Source: CAWAPS01 sp963783945
Lineage (GTDB): Bacteria > Actinomycetota > Acidimicrobiia > Acidimicrobiales > Palsa-688
NCBI GenBank assembly: GCA_963783945.1
Contig: CAWAPS010000032.1
Span: 1,054,001-1,118,000 of the forward strand
Reading direction: 5' to 3'
Length of the DNA stretch: 64,000 bases
The notes under the pieces: generated by a model
What the model was told of the DNA's origin: nothing
Database searches by the model: none
The model's input: only the letters and a program-made list of their open reading frames with translations
Translations under genes and position numbers: made by a program
Shown here: one piece after another, positions 43,675-51,626 of the stretch
Layout of the letters: each line of letters starts with the position of its first letter
Position numbering within the stretch: the first letter of the stretch is position 1

Positions 43675-44133
43675 ATGAGTGAAGAGGACCTACCAACCCA
43701 ACAACCGCAAGCGGGCCAAGCGGCACGGATTCCGCCATCGCATGTCGACCCGCGCCGGTCAGTCGATCATAAAGGCGAGGCGACTCAAGGGCCGTCACCG
43801 CCTGTCGGCCTGATCTGGCGGGTCGACCGACGCGACACATTCGAGGCCCTACGCCGGGCCCGCCGTCATAGCCATGGTCCGATCACGGTATCGTGGGTAG
43901 TAGGTGACCCGGCCGAGCCCCCGCGGGTGGCCTACACCATCGGGCGCGGAGTCGGGCCTGCCGTCGTCCGTAATCGCGTCAGGCGGCGGCTCCGAATGTT
44001 AATCAGGGAGGCAGCGCCGAAGTTGCGACCCGGCGCTTACCTCATTGGTGTACGACCGCCTGCCGCACTCCTCGACTACTGCGAGTTACAAGAAGCTTTG
44101 TCAAAGGGCCTAAGATATTTCGAGATATCATGA
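43675..44133 (+). CDS. rnpA: RNase P protein component with an N-terminal extension that covers rpmH
   Basis: 152 codons. The conserved RnpA core starts near residue 48 (WRVDRRDTFEALRRARRHSHG) and includes the RNR motif VRNRVRRRLRMLIRE. Upstream of it the only canonical start in frame is ATG 43675, because codons 2-47 contain no ATG, GTG or TTG. These 45 extra residues (Gln/Pro/Arg-rich) are encoded by the same DNA as rpmH in another frame. The Shine-Dalgarno GAGGAGG is only 2 nt from this ATG, so initiation should be weak relative to rpmH. A CTG at 43810 overlapping the rpmH stop is the only alternative. RnpA with RNase P RNA matures tRNA 5' ends. Confidence 0.88.
   Translation: MSEEDLPTQQPQAGQAARIPPSHVDPRRSVDHKGEATQGPSPPVGLIWRVDRRDTFEALRRARRHSHGPITVSWVVGDPAEPPRVAYTIGRGVGPAVVRNRVRRRLRMLIREAAPKLRPGAYLIGVRPPAALLDYCELQEALSKGLRYFEIS
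43679..43813 (+). CDS. rpmH: 50S ribosomal protein L34, nested inside rnpA
   Basis: 44 codons starting GTG 43679: MKRTYQPNNRKRAKRHGF, then RMSTRAGQSIIKARRLKGRHRLSA-stop, the standard L34 sequence and length. GAGGAGG at 43666-43672 lies 6 nt before this GTG, the optimal distance. The whole gene is contained in the +1-offset rnpA frame that begins 4 nt earlier at ATG 43675. A TACCAT box at 43575-43580 may be the operon promoter. L34 is a structural protein of the large subunit. Confidence 0.95.
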   Translation: MKRTYQPNNRKRAKRHGFRHRMSTRAGQSIIKARRLKGRHRLSA

Positions 44134-44423
44134 GTGGAATCTCGTGGGAGCTGGATGAACCGAGATTGGGCGACCCAATCGATCCGTGCGCCCCGGCGTC
44201 CGGGCCCAAGTGGCCAGCCCGGGTGATCGTCGCCATTTTCGGGGCCTACCAGCTGGTCCGGCTCGGACGGGTATCTCCCTGCCGGTTCACACCGACCTGT
44301 TCCCAGTACGCAATCGAAGCCGTCAACCGGCACGGCAGCCGGCGCGGCGTGTCCCTGACCGTTCGGCGATTGATGCGCTGCCGGCCCGGCGGCCCGTTCG
44401 GCTTCGACCCGGTCCCGGAATGA
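44130..44423 (+). CDS. yidD: Membrane protein insertion efficiency factor YidD
   Basis: 97 residues with the YidD signature: LVRLGRVSPCRFTPTCSQYAIEAVNRHG, then RLMRCRPGGPFGFDPVP. The conserved cysteines are present. It assists YidC-dependent membrane insertion at the inner face of the membrane. ATG overlaps the rnpA stop by 4 nt; yidC follows after 10 bp. Confidence 0.93.
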   Translation: MSGISWELDEPRLGDPIDPCAPASGPKWPARVIVAIFGAYQLVRLGRVSPCRFTPTCSQYAIEAVNRHGSRRGVSLTVRRLMRCRPGGPFGFDPVPE

Positions 44424-44433
44424 GACACAAACC

Positions 44434-45903
44434 ATGAACCTCCTGGCGTCGTTGCTCACGAGCGGGTCGACAACGGTCACCACCGTGGCCGGGGCCGCCC
44501 ACAAATCCAGCGGCAGCATCCTCGACCCGATAGCGAAGCCTATCGCCTGGCTGCTGGCCGGGGTCTACGCGGTGATCCCCAATTACGGCGTATCCATCAT
44601 CGCTTTGAGCATCATATGGATGCTGCTCATCGCCCCCCTGACGCTCAAGAGCACCCGGTCCATGCTGGCCATGCAGAAACTTCAGCCCGAGCTGAAGAAA
44701 CTGCAGGAGAAGCACAAGAACGACAAGCAAGCCTTTGCGCAGGCCCAGATGGAGTTGTTCCGGGAGCACAACGTCAGCCCGTTCGGGTCGTGCCTCCCGA
44801 TGATCCTCCCCCTGCCGGTGTTCTTCGCCCTGTTCCGGGTGATTGACGGGCTCAGCCACACGACCAACGGCGTAACCACCCCGAAGTACCTGAACCCGTC
44901 CACGCAGATGTACAAGAGCATCGTCGCCGACCACGGGAACCTCAATGCCTTCGGTATGAACCTGGCCCACAGCGCCTTGAGCGCCCACTCCGGGTTCGCC
45001 GCGGCGCTGCCCTACTGGATCCTTCTGGTGGCCATGGGGGCCACGTCCTACTTCCAGTCGTCGATGATGATGAACCGCAATCCGGCGGCCATGCAGAACA
45101 ACCCACAGATGCGGATGATGAAGTATCTGCCGCTCCTGTTCGTGGTGTTCTGTGTGAGATTCCCCGCCGGCGTGATCCTCTACTACACCATGTCGAACAT
45201 CTGCCGCATCGTGCAGCAGGACCTCATGTACCGGTACGATCCGAAAGTCAGGACCCTGGTGGCCAAGGATGTGGCCGAGGTAGAGGAGCTAACCCAGGAC
45301 ATTGACGAGCGGACTGATACCGGGGGTTCCGGGTCCGGGAAAGGCGGGCGAGGAGGTTCCGGCAGCAACGGGCCGCTCGCCGGCGGGTCGGCTGGCTCCC
45401 GCTCAGGTTCGGGATCAGGTGGCGGCAAGAAGCCGGCCGATTCCAGCCAGACCGGTGCCAACGGAGCGGGAGGAAGAAGCAGGTTCAGGGAATTGCTGGC
45501 AGCAGCCGCGGCGCAGCAGAAGGATGAGAAGCCGAAGGCCAGCGGGACCGGCTCGCAGTCAGGATCGCGGGGCAAAGGCTCGGGAGCGCCGGCCGGGGGA
45601 GCGGCGTCGGGGTCATCATCGGGCAAGGGGACCCCGGCAAAACGGGATGCCTCAAGTACCCGTGCGACCGGAAAGAAGCCGAGTTCCACGAGTGACCGCA
45701 ACGGCTCGGCCGGCGAAGGATCCCCGGCGGACAACTCGGCCACGGCGGCGGAGGCGGCGGGTTCAGGGGCCAGGGGCAGCTCGAGTGGGTCCGGTTCGAA
45801 CGGCAAGCAGCCGACCTCGCCTGGCCCGAGCACGACCGGGGGGAACAACAAAGGACAACCGCGACCCAAAGGGCGGACCAACCGGAAGCGCCGCGGGCGA
45901 TGA
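44434..45903 (+). CDS. yidC: Membrane insertase YidC/Oxa1
   Basis: 489 residues. The insertase core is at about 25-270, with SIIALSIIWMLLIAPLTLKSTRSMLAMQKLQPELKKLQEKHKND (Oxa1 signature) and five transmembrane segments. After it comes an unusually long cytoplasmic tail of about 190 residues made of Gly/Ser/Lys-rich low-complexity sequence ending KGRTNRKRRGR. Such basic tails bind ribosomes. Inserts proteins into the membrane alone or with Sec. Followed by jag after 20 bp. Confidence 0.95.
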   Translation: MNLLASLLTSGSTTVTTVAGAAHKSSGSILDPIAKPIAWLLAGVYAVIPNYGVSIIALSIIWMLLIAPLTLKSTRSMLAMQKLQPELKKLQEKHKNDKQAFAQAQMELFREHNVSPFGSCLPMILPLPVFFALFRVIDGLSHTTNGVTTPKYLNPSTQMYKSIVADHGNLNAFGMNLAHSALSAHSGFAAALPYWILLVAMGATSYFQSSMMMNRNPAAMQNNPQMRMMKYLPLLFVVFCVRFPAGVILYYTMSNICRIVQQDLMYRYDPKVRTLVAKDVAEVEELTQDIDERTDTGGSGSGKGGRGGSGSNGPLAGGSAGSRSGSGSGGGKKPADSSQTGANGAGGRSRFRELLAAAAAQQKDEKPKASGTGSQSGSRGKGSGAPAGGAASGSSSGKGTPAKRDASSTRATGKKPSSTSDRNGSAGEGSPADNSATAAEAAGSGARGSSSGSGSNGKQPTSPGPSTTGGNNKGQPRPKGRTNRKRRGR

Positions 45904-45923
45904 GGCCTAGGGAGAACAAGTAG

Positions 45924-47192
45924 ATGGAGTGGGTAGAGACCACCGGTCGTACCGTCGACGAGGCCAAGGAGGCCGCCCTGGACGAACTGGGGGTCGACGC
46001 GGTGGATGCCGAATTCGAAGTAGTCGCAGAGGCCCGTACCGGTTTGTTCGGCCGGGTGCGATCGGAGGCTCGGGTGCGAGCCCGAGTTAAGCCGACGACG
46101 CCCCGCTCGAAGGACGATCGGCGGGACCGGAGGCGCCGGAGTGGATCGTCCCAAGGTGGAAGTGCCGGCTCAACGGGTGCGGCATCCTCGAGTGGGGCGG
46201 GATCGCCGGGCCCAGGAGCAAGCGGAGGCAACGCGAGCGGCGCAAGTCCGGGCGGTCCAGCAGCAGGAGCGGCGATCGCCTCATCCAGCGGCCGAGGTCG
46301 CGACGCCTCAGGGACCGGAACGAAACCAGCCAGCGGCTCCGCCCCTCGGTCGGCGGCCGGGAAAGAGTCCGGCACCACCTCAGGGTTGAACTCAGCGGTC
46401 GACTCGCCCGCCTCGCCCGGAGGCGGAAGCGCTACAGGCGCGCCAGGAGAATCCCCGGCTGCATCGGCTGCATCGGCTGCATCGGCTGCATCGGCTGCAT
46501 CGGCTGCATCGGCCGATTCGGCTGATTCGGCCGATTCGGCCGATGAGGCAAAGCAGAGGGTGGCCGCATCAGAGTCGTCAAAGACGTCCTCCGGTTCTCG
46601 AAGGGGCAACAACAGCCGGAGGCGGACACCGGCCCCCGATCGCAGTAGCGCAGCAGAGACAACCAATCAGGACCACACAGCGAGTCCGGAAGACACGGAC
46701 AGGGAGGGATCCGGCGTGGAGGTAGATCTAGACGAGCAAGGGCAGATAGCCGAGGCGTTTCTCAACCAGTTGACCGCCGAGTTCGGCCTGACTGCCAGGG
46801 TCTCCGTATCCAAGCCCGACGACGAGACGGTCGAGCTTCAGATGGACGGCTCGGACCTGGGACTTCTCATCGGCCCCAAAGGGGCGACTCTGCTCGCCAT
46901 CCAGAACCTGACTCGAACTGTCGTCCACCACGAAACAGGCGCCAACAACGGGCACATCAACGTCGACGTCGGCGGCTACCGGGTGAAGCGGTCCGAGGCT
47001 CTGGCCCGCTTCGCCAAGCAGGTGGCGACAAGTGTCCAGCAGAATGGGGTTCGGACCGCCCTGGAACCCATGTCCTCGGTCGATCGCAAGGTAGTACACG
47101 ACGCCATCAGCGAGATCGATGGTGTATCCACCGTGTCCGAGGGCGAGGAACCGCATCGGCGGGTGGTCGTGGTCCCCGAACCTGCGTCCTAG
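45924..47192 (+). CDS. jag: Jag family RNA-binding protein (KH/R3H)
   Basis: 422 residues. The N-terminal Jag_N module (WVETTGRTVDEAKEAALDELG… LFGRVRSEARVRARV) is followed by about 200 residues of Ser/Ala/Gly-rich linker, then the KH domain (LGLLIGPKGATLLAIQNL) and R3H (RKVVHDAISEIDGVSTVSEG…). Length is about twice that of compact Jag proteins because of the linker, which includes a 9-bp tandem repeat. Binds RNA and acts with YidC. Start ATG 45924 after GGGAGAA. Confidence 0.92.
   Translation: MEWVETTGRTVDEAKEAALDELGVDAVDAEFEVVAEARTGLFGRVRSEARVRARVKPTTPRSKDDRRDRRRRSGSSQGGSAGSTGAASSSGAGSPGPGASGGNASGASPGGPAAGAAIASSSGRGRDASGTGTKPASGSAPRSAAGKESGTTSGLNSAVDSPASPGGGSATGAPGESPAASAASAASAASAASAASADSADSADSADEAKQRVAASESSKTSSGSRRGNNSRRRTPAPDRSSAAETTNQDHTASPEDTDREGSGVEVDLDEQGQIAEAFLNQLTAEFGLTARVSVSKPDDETVELQMDGSDLGLLIGPKGATLLAIQNLTRTVVHHETGANNGHINVDVGGYRVKRSEALARFAKQVATSVQQNGVRTALEPMSSVDRKVVHDAISEIDGVSTVSEGEEPHRRVVVVPEPAS
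46456..46545 (+). repeat. 9-bp in-frame tandem repeat in jag linker
   Basis: Six exact copies of CGGCTGCAT (46456-46509) followed by four CGG-C/T-C/TGATT/G variants to 46545. It encodes Ala-Ala-Ser then Ala-Asp-Ser triplets. Copy number can change without altering frame. Confidence 0.9.
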
Positions 47193-47252
47193 CAGGCGGG
47201 GAGCGTCGCCCACCCGGCAGCGAAAGCAGGCGGCCGTTTCTTTCGCCTCGTG

Positions 47253-47885
47253 ATGGACGAACCGGATCTCCCGCCGGAAACGCTTGGCGCTCTGCGAGTC
47301 CTGCTCACAGCCGCCCAGGAGCGAGGCTTCCTGGGACCCGGCGCAGTCGACCCTCACATCCGGCGGGCTCTCGAGCTCGGCTCCGCGGTCGACCCCGCGC
47401 CGGGGCGGGCCCTCGACCTGGGCAGCGGAGGCGGACTGCCCGGCTTACCGCTCGCCCTGACTTGGCCCCACACGGAATGGGTTCTCCTTGACGGTTCGAC
47501 GGTACGGGCCGCGTTCCTGGGGGAGGCGGTGTCGTCGCTCGGACTCGGGGGCCGGGTCGCGGTCGTTGCCACCCGGGCGGAGGTCGCCGGGCGAGGGCCG
47601 CTACGAGGGTCATTCGACCTGGTCGTCGCCCGCAGTTTCGGCCCTCCGGCCGTGACTGCAGAATGCGCCGCGCCCTTTCTCCGGGTTGGCGGCCGGATGC
47701 TGGTTGCCGAGCCGCCGGGGGGTGAACCTGATCGGTGGCCGGCCGACGGGCTGGGGTTGCTCGGGATGGTTATAGGCGATCGAGGCAGCACTCCGACGGC
47801 GTATCAGTTCATAGTTCAGGATCAGGAGTGTCCCAGCAGATTCCCTCGGCGAACGGGAGTGCCGGCCAAGCGGCCGTTGTTCTGA
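47253..47885 (+). CDS. rsmG: 16S rRNA (guanine-N7) methyltransferase
   Basis: 210 residues. The SAM-binding motif is ALDLGSGGGLPGLPLAL (about 48-64), then VLLDGSTVRAAFL, VVATRAEV and LVVARSFGPPAVTAECAAPFLRVGGRML. Methylates G527 of 16S rRNA; loss gives low-level streptomycin resistance in other bacteria. ATG 47253 (GTG 47250 possible). Same order yidC-jag-rsmG-parA as in mycobacteria, except that an SDR and a gene-free region lie before parA. Confidence 0.93.
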   Translation: MDEPDLPPETLGALRVLLTAAQERGFLGPGAVDPHIRRALELGSAVDPAPGRALDLGSGGGLPGLPLALTWPHTEWVLLDGSTVRAAFLGEAVSSLGLGGRVAVVATRAEVAGRGPLRGSFDLVVARSFGPPAVTAECAAPFLRVGGRMLVAEPPGGEPDRWPADGLGLLGMVIGDRGSTPTAYQFIVQDQECPSRFPRRTGVPAKRPLF

Positions 47886-47960
47886 ACCTAGTAAGTCGGC
47901 AGAGGCCGAAGGGTGCGGCGGCGACCGGTCGTCGCTCCGCCCCGCCCCTGCCCGGCCTCG

Positions 47961-47966
47961 TATTCT
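47961..47966 (+). promoter_or_regulatory. -10 box (TATTCT) of the SDR gene, leaderless type
   Basis: TATTCT ends 6 nt before ATG 47973. No Shine-Dalgarno is seen. Confidence 0.45.
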
Positions 47967-47972
47967 CGGGAT

Positions 47973-48740
47973 ATGAGCTTCTCGCTGGACGGACGTGCCG
48001 CCGTGGTGACGGGTGCATCCCGGGGGATCGGAGCAGCCACGGCGCGGGCTCTCGATCAGGCCGGGTGCCGGGTCGCGCTGGTTGCGAGGGACGCCCGGCT
48101 CTTGGCCGAGCTGGCTTCCCGGCTCACTCATCCACCAGTTGTGGTCGCAGCCGATCTGCGCGATCCCGCCGCACCCGGCCAGATCGGCGGCCGTGTTCTG
48201 AGCGAGCTCGGGTCCGTCGACATTCTGGTGAACAACGCCGCTATGGCGGCTCGGCTCCCAACTAGCGACACCAAGGCCTCCCTCATCGACGAGGTCCTGG
48301 CCGTGAACGTCCGCGCCCCGCTTCTGCTCATAGGCGAGCTGGCCCCTTCGATGGCTGCTCGAAGGCGTGGTTCGGTCGTCAACCTGACCTCATTGTCCGG
48401 CCTGGTGGGAACGCCCAACCGGGCGGCCTACGCCGCCTCCAAAGGCGGACTTGACGCCGCCACCCGGTCTCTAGCCATCGAGCTCGGTCCGGCCATCAGG
48501 GTCAACTCGGTAGCGCCGGGGGTTGTCGACACCGATCTGTGGGCAAGGAACAAGGCCATCCCGGGAGTAGTGGAGGAGATCGAGCGACAGACTCCGATGG
48601 GCCGATGGGCCACACCTGAAGACGTGGCAGATGTCATCGTCTTCCTGGCCTCCGACGACGCCCGGTTCATTACGGGCGAGACCATCTCGGTCGACGGGGG
48701 AATGGCCCGCACCCTTGATCTCTATTCCGGTCCCGTCTGA
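47973..48740 (+). CDS. SDR-family oxidoreductase
   Basis: 255 residues, classical short-chain dehydrogenase. TGASRGIGAATARAL binds the nucleotide (the pattern and Arg-rich following strand favour NADPH), NNAAMA, Ser in LTSLSG, YAASKGG catalytic Tyr/Lys at about 151-155, and the end FITGETISVDGG. Substrate unknown; FabG-like reductases of this type are common. ATG 47973 gives the normal N terminus and sits 6 nt after a TATTCT box. It is inserted between rsmG and the parS region. Confidence 0.9.
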   Translation: MSFSLDGRAAVVTGASRGIGAATARALDQAGCRVALVARDARLLAELASRLTHPPVVVAADLRDPAAPGQIGGRVLSELGSVDILVNNAAMAARLPTSDTKASLIDEVLAVNVRAPLLLIGELAPSMAARRRGSVVNLTSLSGLVGTPNRAAYAASKGGLDAATRSLAIELGPAIRVNSVAPGVVDTDLWARNKAIPGVVEEIERQTPMGRWATPEDVADVIVFLASDDARFITGETISVDGGMARTLDLYSGPV

Positions 48741-49047
48741 CCGCATCCGAGTCTCGGAGTTCGAGTCGTCAGGAGTTGGGTGCGGGCGCCTGTTCTGATG
48801 GCCGGAATGGGTTCGGCCGGGATCACAAATAGCCGCTGCTGGTCGCCATGGCCCCCCGACAGGCACAGTGTTCGCCGTAGGACGAGAGGGTGTTCCCAGA
48901 GCAGGAGCCAGCCGACAAGTGCAACGAGTCGCCACCTGGGGTCCGGTGGCGCCGAACGAGCGACTAGTGCAGCAGCCAGGACCCGGACGTCGTGCAGATC
49001 GTGCCGGGGTGCGGGAGGAGCGTCTCGTTCACTTCCCCTCCACCGCG

Positions 49048-49063
49048 TGCTTCACGTGAAACA
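49048..49063. other. parS site 1
   Basis: TGCTTCACGTGAAACA matches the bacterial parS consensus TGTTTCACGTGAAACA at 15 of 16 positions. It is the expected ParB loading site; parB is encoded 4 kb away. Confidence 0.88.
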
Positions 49064-49233
49064 ATTACAGCCGGCGCCACGCACTCCACGAGCCGGCGAA
49101 TCCAACGCCGGCCTGGGCCAGCCACCCGCTGCGGCGGGGCCAGGCTCGCTGGCTGGCTGTCGGTGATTGCATGGCCGGGGGTGAAGTGCGTCCGCCGTTT
49201 GGCGGCCGGTCGTCCGACCACGCGTGAGGGGGA

Positions 49234-49291
49234 CGGCGCCAACGGACGGGGCCCGGCGCCAACGAGCGGGCCCGGCGCCAACGAGCGGGCC
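49234..49291. repeat. Three tandem 19-20-bp GC-rich units
   Basis: CGGCGCCAACGAGCGGGCC occurs twice exactly (49254-49272, 49273-49291), preceded by a 20-bp variant at 49234-49253. Each unit has the self-complementary GGCGCC. Two small hairpins (GGCTCGA/TCGAGCC and CCGGG-TTGA/TCAA-CCCGG type) follow directly. Confidence 0.85.
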
Positions 49292-50692
49292 CGGCTAGCG
49301 GGGGCTCGAACACTCGAGCCGGGCTTGAACGCTCAACCCGGGTCGACCCGGTGCTCCACATCGGACCGGTACGGCATCGTTCACCCCACGGATGGGCTGT
49401 GCTTCGGGGGGTTCAGGGGTTCGGCGCACCTATGGACGCGCCTGTCGGATCTTCTTTGCGTCTGATTTCTCGGCGTCGGTTTGTCGGCGTCGAATTGCCC
49501 AGGCGGCTTCAGGTCGTGGCCGCGACGAATTGTCGAGTCGTTCGGCTGGAGATCCGACACCAGGGTCTGGCGGGGGGTTGACGGAGCAGGCGCGATGTTG
49601 TCGAGGTCGTGTCGGCGGTGGAGCTGGCGCACAAGGCCGTTCCAGTTCTCGTTGGTGACGGGTTGCCAAAGGGGGGAGTGCAGGTCTGAGAACTAGACCG
49701 GGGATGCCGGCGGCGACTTCAACGCGGCGGCGGATTCCTTGCCATGGTCGCAGCTCAGCGCCCGGGCCAGTCGGGAGCGCAGGCCGGCCGCGTGGTCGGG
49801 CGAGGCGGGTGCCGACGGGCTCGGCTGCACTGTCCTCCAAGTTTGGTGAGTGTGCCCATGCGGGTTCTACGTTCCACCAAGCTGGCGGCGGCGCTGGCCT
49901 GGCCGACGAGCATGAGGGCGTCCTCGCAGTAGCGAGGACACTTCGGCCCGGTACCTCGTCGGGTTGGGCAGAGATATTCGCCATCCCGACCAGCTGACTC
50001 CGCCCCGACTAGGCCAGGCGGAGGGGATGGCGGCCGTCTGCTCGAGCGGCCAGTCGCTTGCGTGCAGCTTATTCGAGGCCCGGACGCTCGTACCCGGCCA
50101 ATCGCCGGGCGACTCGGCGCCGAGTTCGACTCGCGACAGCCGCTCAAGCGGGCGCCACAGGGGTCGTTCGATTTTGACTGCCCATGGGCGGCGCTGGCCC
50201 CCGAACGACCGTTTACACCGAGGAGTTGAGCCAGTTCGCGTGAGGCAGGGCTCCTCACGACCGACTCCTTAGCGACGGGCCCCCGTACCCACGGATCCCG
50301 GTTTCATCGACCGACCCGGCGTTGCGCCGGGTCGAGTGAGAAGGTCGGGAGCGGACCAGATGGCGGGGTTTCCGGATGGCAGGGATCCGGGGACGGGCGA
50401 CTCGAGGACCCAAAGGATCTATCGCCGGGCTCTCCGGATCGGAGGGCCGGACAGCGGGAGCGGCAGATCGGAGGATCGGTAGGGCGGAGGGTCGGAAGAC
50501 TGACCCGGTTCAACGGAGGTTCCGCGAGCAGCGGGACCGGCTGATCTGGCGTCCTGCGGGGGCGGAACCGGCCCGATCGGCGGGGTGGGCGGCGGCGCCG
50601 CGAGGGGGCCGGGGTGGACAGGCGCCCAGCACCGGCAACCGTGGTCAGGCAGGCCAGGTGAGGGAAAGGGGGCCATGAGCGGCGGCCCGCGC

Positions 50693-50795
50693 CACGACTG
50701 CGAGCGCCAGTGTCGTGACCTTTTCGCGGCGCGAACATTCGCAGGAAAGGTGGCTCGCGACGCGTTCGGGTCGTATATCGACCGCAACGCGTCGC
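50693..50795. repeat. Palindrome cluster with a 41-bp near-perfect inverted repeat
   Basis: Three nested symmetric elements: CACGAC/GTCGTG (50693-50698, 50711-50716), TTCGCG-G-CGCGAA (50722-50734), and a 41-bp element (50755-50795). The last has outer arms CGCGACGCGTT and AACGCGTCGCG, which are exact inverses, inner arms GGTCG and CGACC, and centre TATAT. An A-rich GTTAACAAAAACG follows. It looks like a protein-binding or cruciform site, not a gene. Confidence 0.75.
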
Positions 50796-51200
50796 GTAGT
50801 CGTGTTAACAAAAACGTGCTCGTCGCGAAGTGGTCAGGCGGGACTCGGCAAAAAGGGACCCGGAGCGAACGGACGACGACGGCGCACCACGAGAGGCGGA
50901 CCACGACGGGCGCGAATGCGACGCCGCGGAGGGGCCGACAGGCCCGATCGCGGGAATCCGAACCATCCGGACTGCGGTCCGCCACGGCCACCCGACCCGT
51001 CGGGGTCAGCCCGGGCCGCCGGGGCCAACTCGCGCCGACGCGCCGGGCCGCTCCCCTGCTGACGCCGGCCCGCTGGCCCCGCCGTCGAACACCCTCGTCG
51101 CATGAGTTCGTGGGATCGGGTCTGCCCCGCACGGCGCGATCGGCGGGAGCGGTGGGATGGGCCAGATCGGGCTTCCGCAAGACACCGGACGGGGATCGGA

Positions 51201-51354
51201 CGCCCCCGCACGGCCAGACCAGCACAACACCCGCCCCCGCACGGCCAGACCAGCACAACACCCGCCCCCGCACGCCCGGACCAGCAGCAAGACCGCCCCC
51301 GGACGGCCAGACCAGCACAACACCCGCCCCCGAGCGGCCGGACCAGCGGAAGAC
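51201..51354. repeat. Five tandem 31-bp repeats
   Basis: Units start at 51201, 51232, 51263, 51294 and 51325 with an exact 31-bp period, each beginning CGCCCCCG and containing a GGCCAGACCAGCA-type core. Units 1, 2 and 4 are nearly identical; 3 and 5 are diverged. 31 bp is about three helical turns, so the cores face the same side of the helix. It lies 220 bp before parS site 2. Confidence 0.88.
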
Positions 51355-51572
51355 GCGCCTCTTGGGGACGTGACTGGGGGATCGGGGCGATGAGGGATCG
51401 GAGACCGTGGTCGGGTCTGAGCGCAGGGTGTTCACGAGCCACCCGTGTCCATAGGCCGACCCGAGCCAGTCTTCTCTCCGAAGCAGTTTCCAGTCGCCCG
51501 ATTTTCCTTCTGGGGCAACTTGGTCCGCTCGTCGATCGGGTCAAGCCCCCTCCCCCGGCCCCATTTCAGCAA

Positions 51573-51588
51573 CGTTCCACGTGAAACA
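51573..51588. other. parS site 2
   Basis: CGTTCCACGTGAAACA matches 14 of 16 parS consensus positions, keeping the CACGTG core and the full right half. It lies just upstream of parA, so ParB binding could also autoregulate the operon. Confidence 0.82.
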
Positions 51589-51626
51589 TAGGTTGATGGT
51601 TCTTGATTTGCACCACCGCGTCGCCC

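Larger units (their letters stand above)
48741..51626. other. 2.9-kb gene-free origin-proximal region bracketed by parS sites
   Basis: No frame on either strand shows domains, ribosome-binding sites or credible codon use. Long open frames here arise from GC-rich repeats. The region holds two parS sites (49048 and 51573), a 19-bp triplicate (49234-49291), tandem hairpins (49298-49345), a palindrome cluster (50693-50795) and a five-copy 31-bp array (51201-51354). A bacterial gap of this size next to parAB suggests a centromere or origin-associated function. Decayed genes are the alternative. Confidence 0.6.

Noticed and set aside
49381..49696. Minus- and plus-strand frames suggesting an HNH or transposase-like remnant
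   Set aside because: Short His/Asp-rich stretches only; no motif in correct order and no credible start.
51201..51354. Possible CRISPR array
   Set aside because: Units are directly contiguous with no unique spacers, only five copies exist and no cas genes are in the window.
50419..51544. Long minus-strand frames (up to 338 codons) with GVVLVWPxGG-type repeats
   Set aside because: The apparent protein repeats are the 31-bp GC-rich DNA array read in frame. There is no ribosome-binding site, no domain, and plus-strand frames are equally open.
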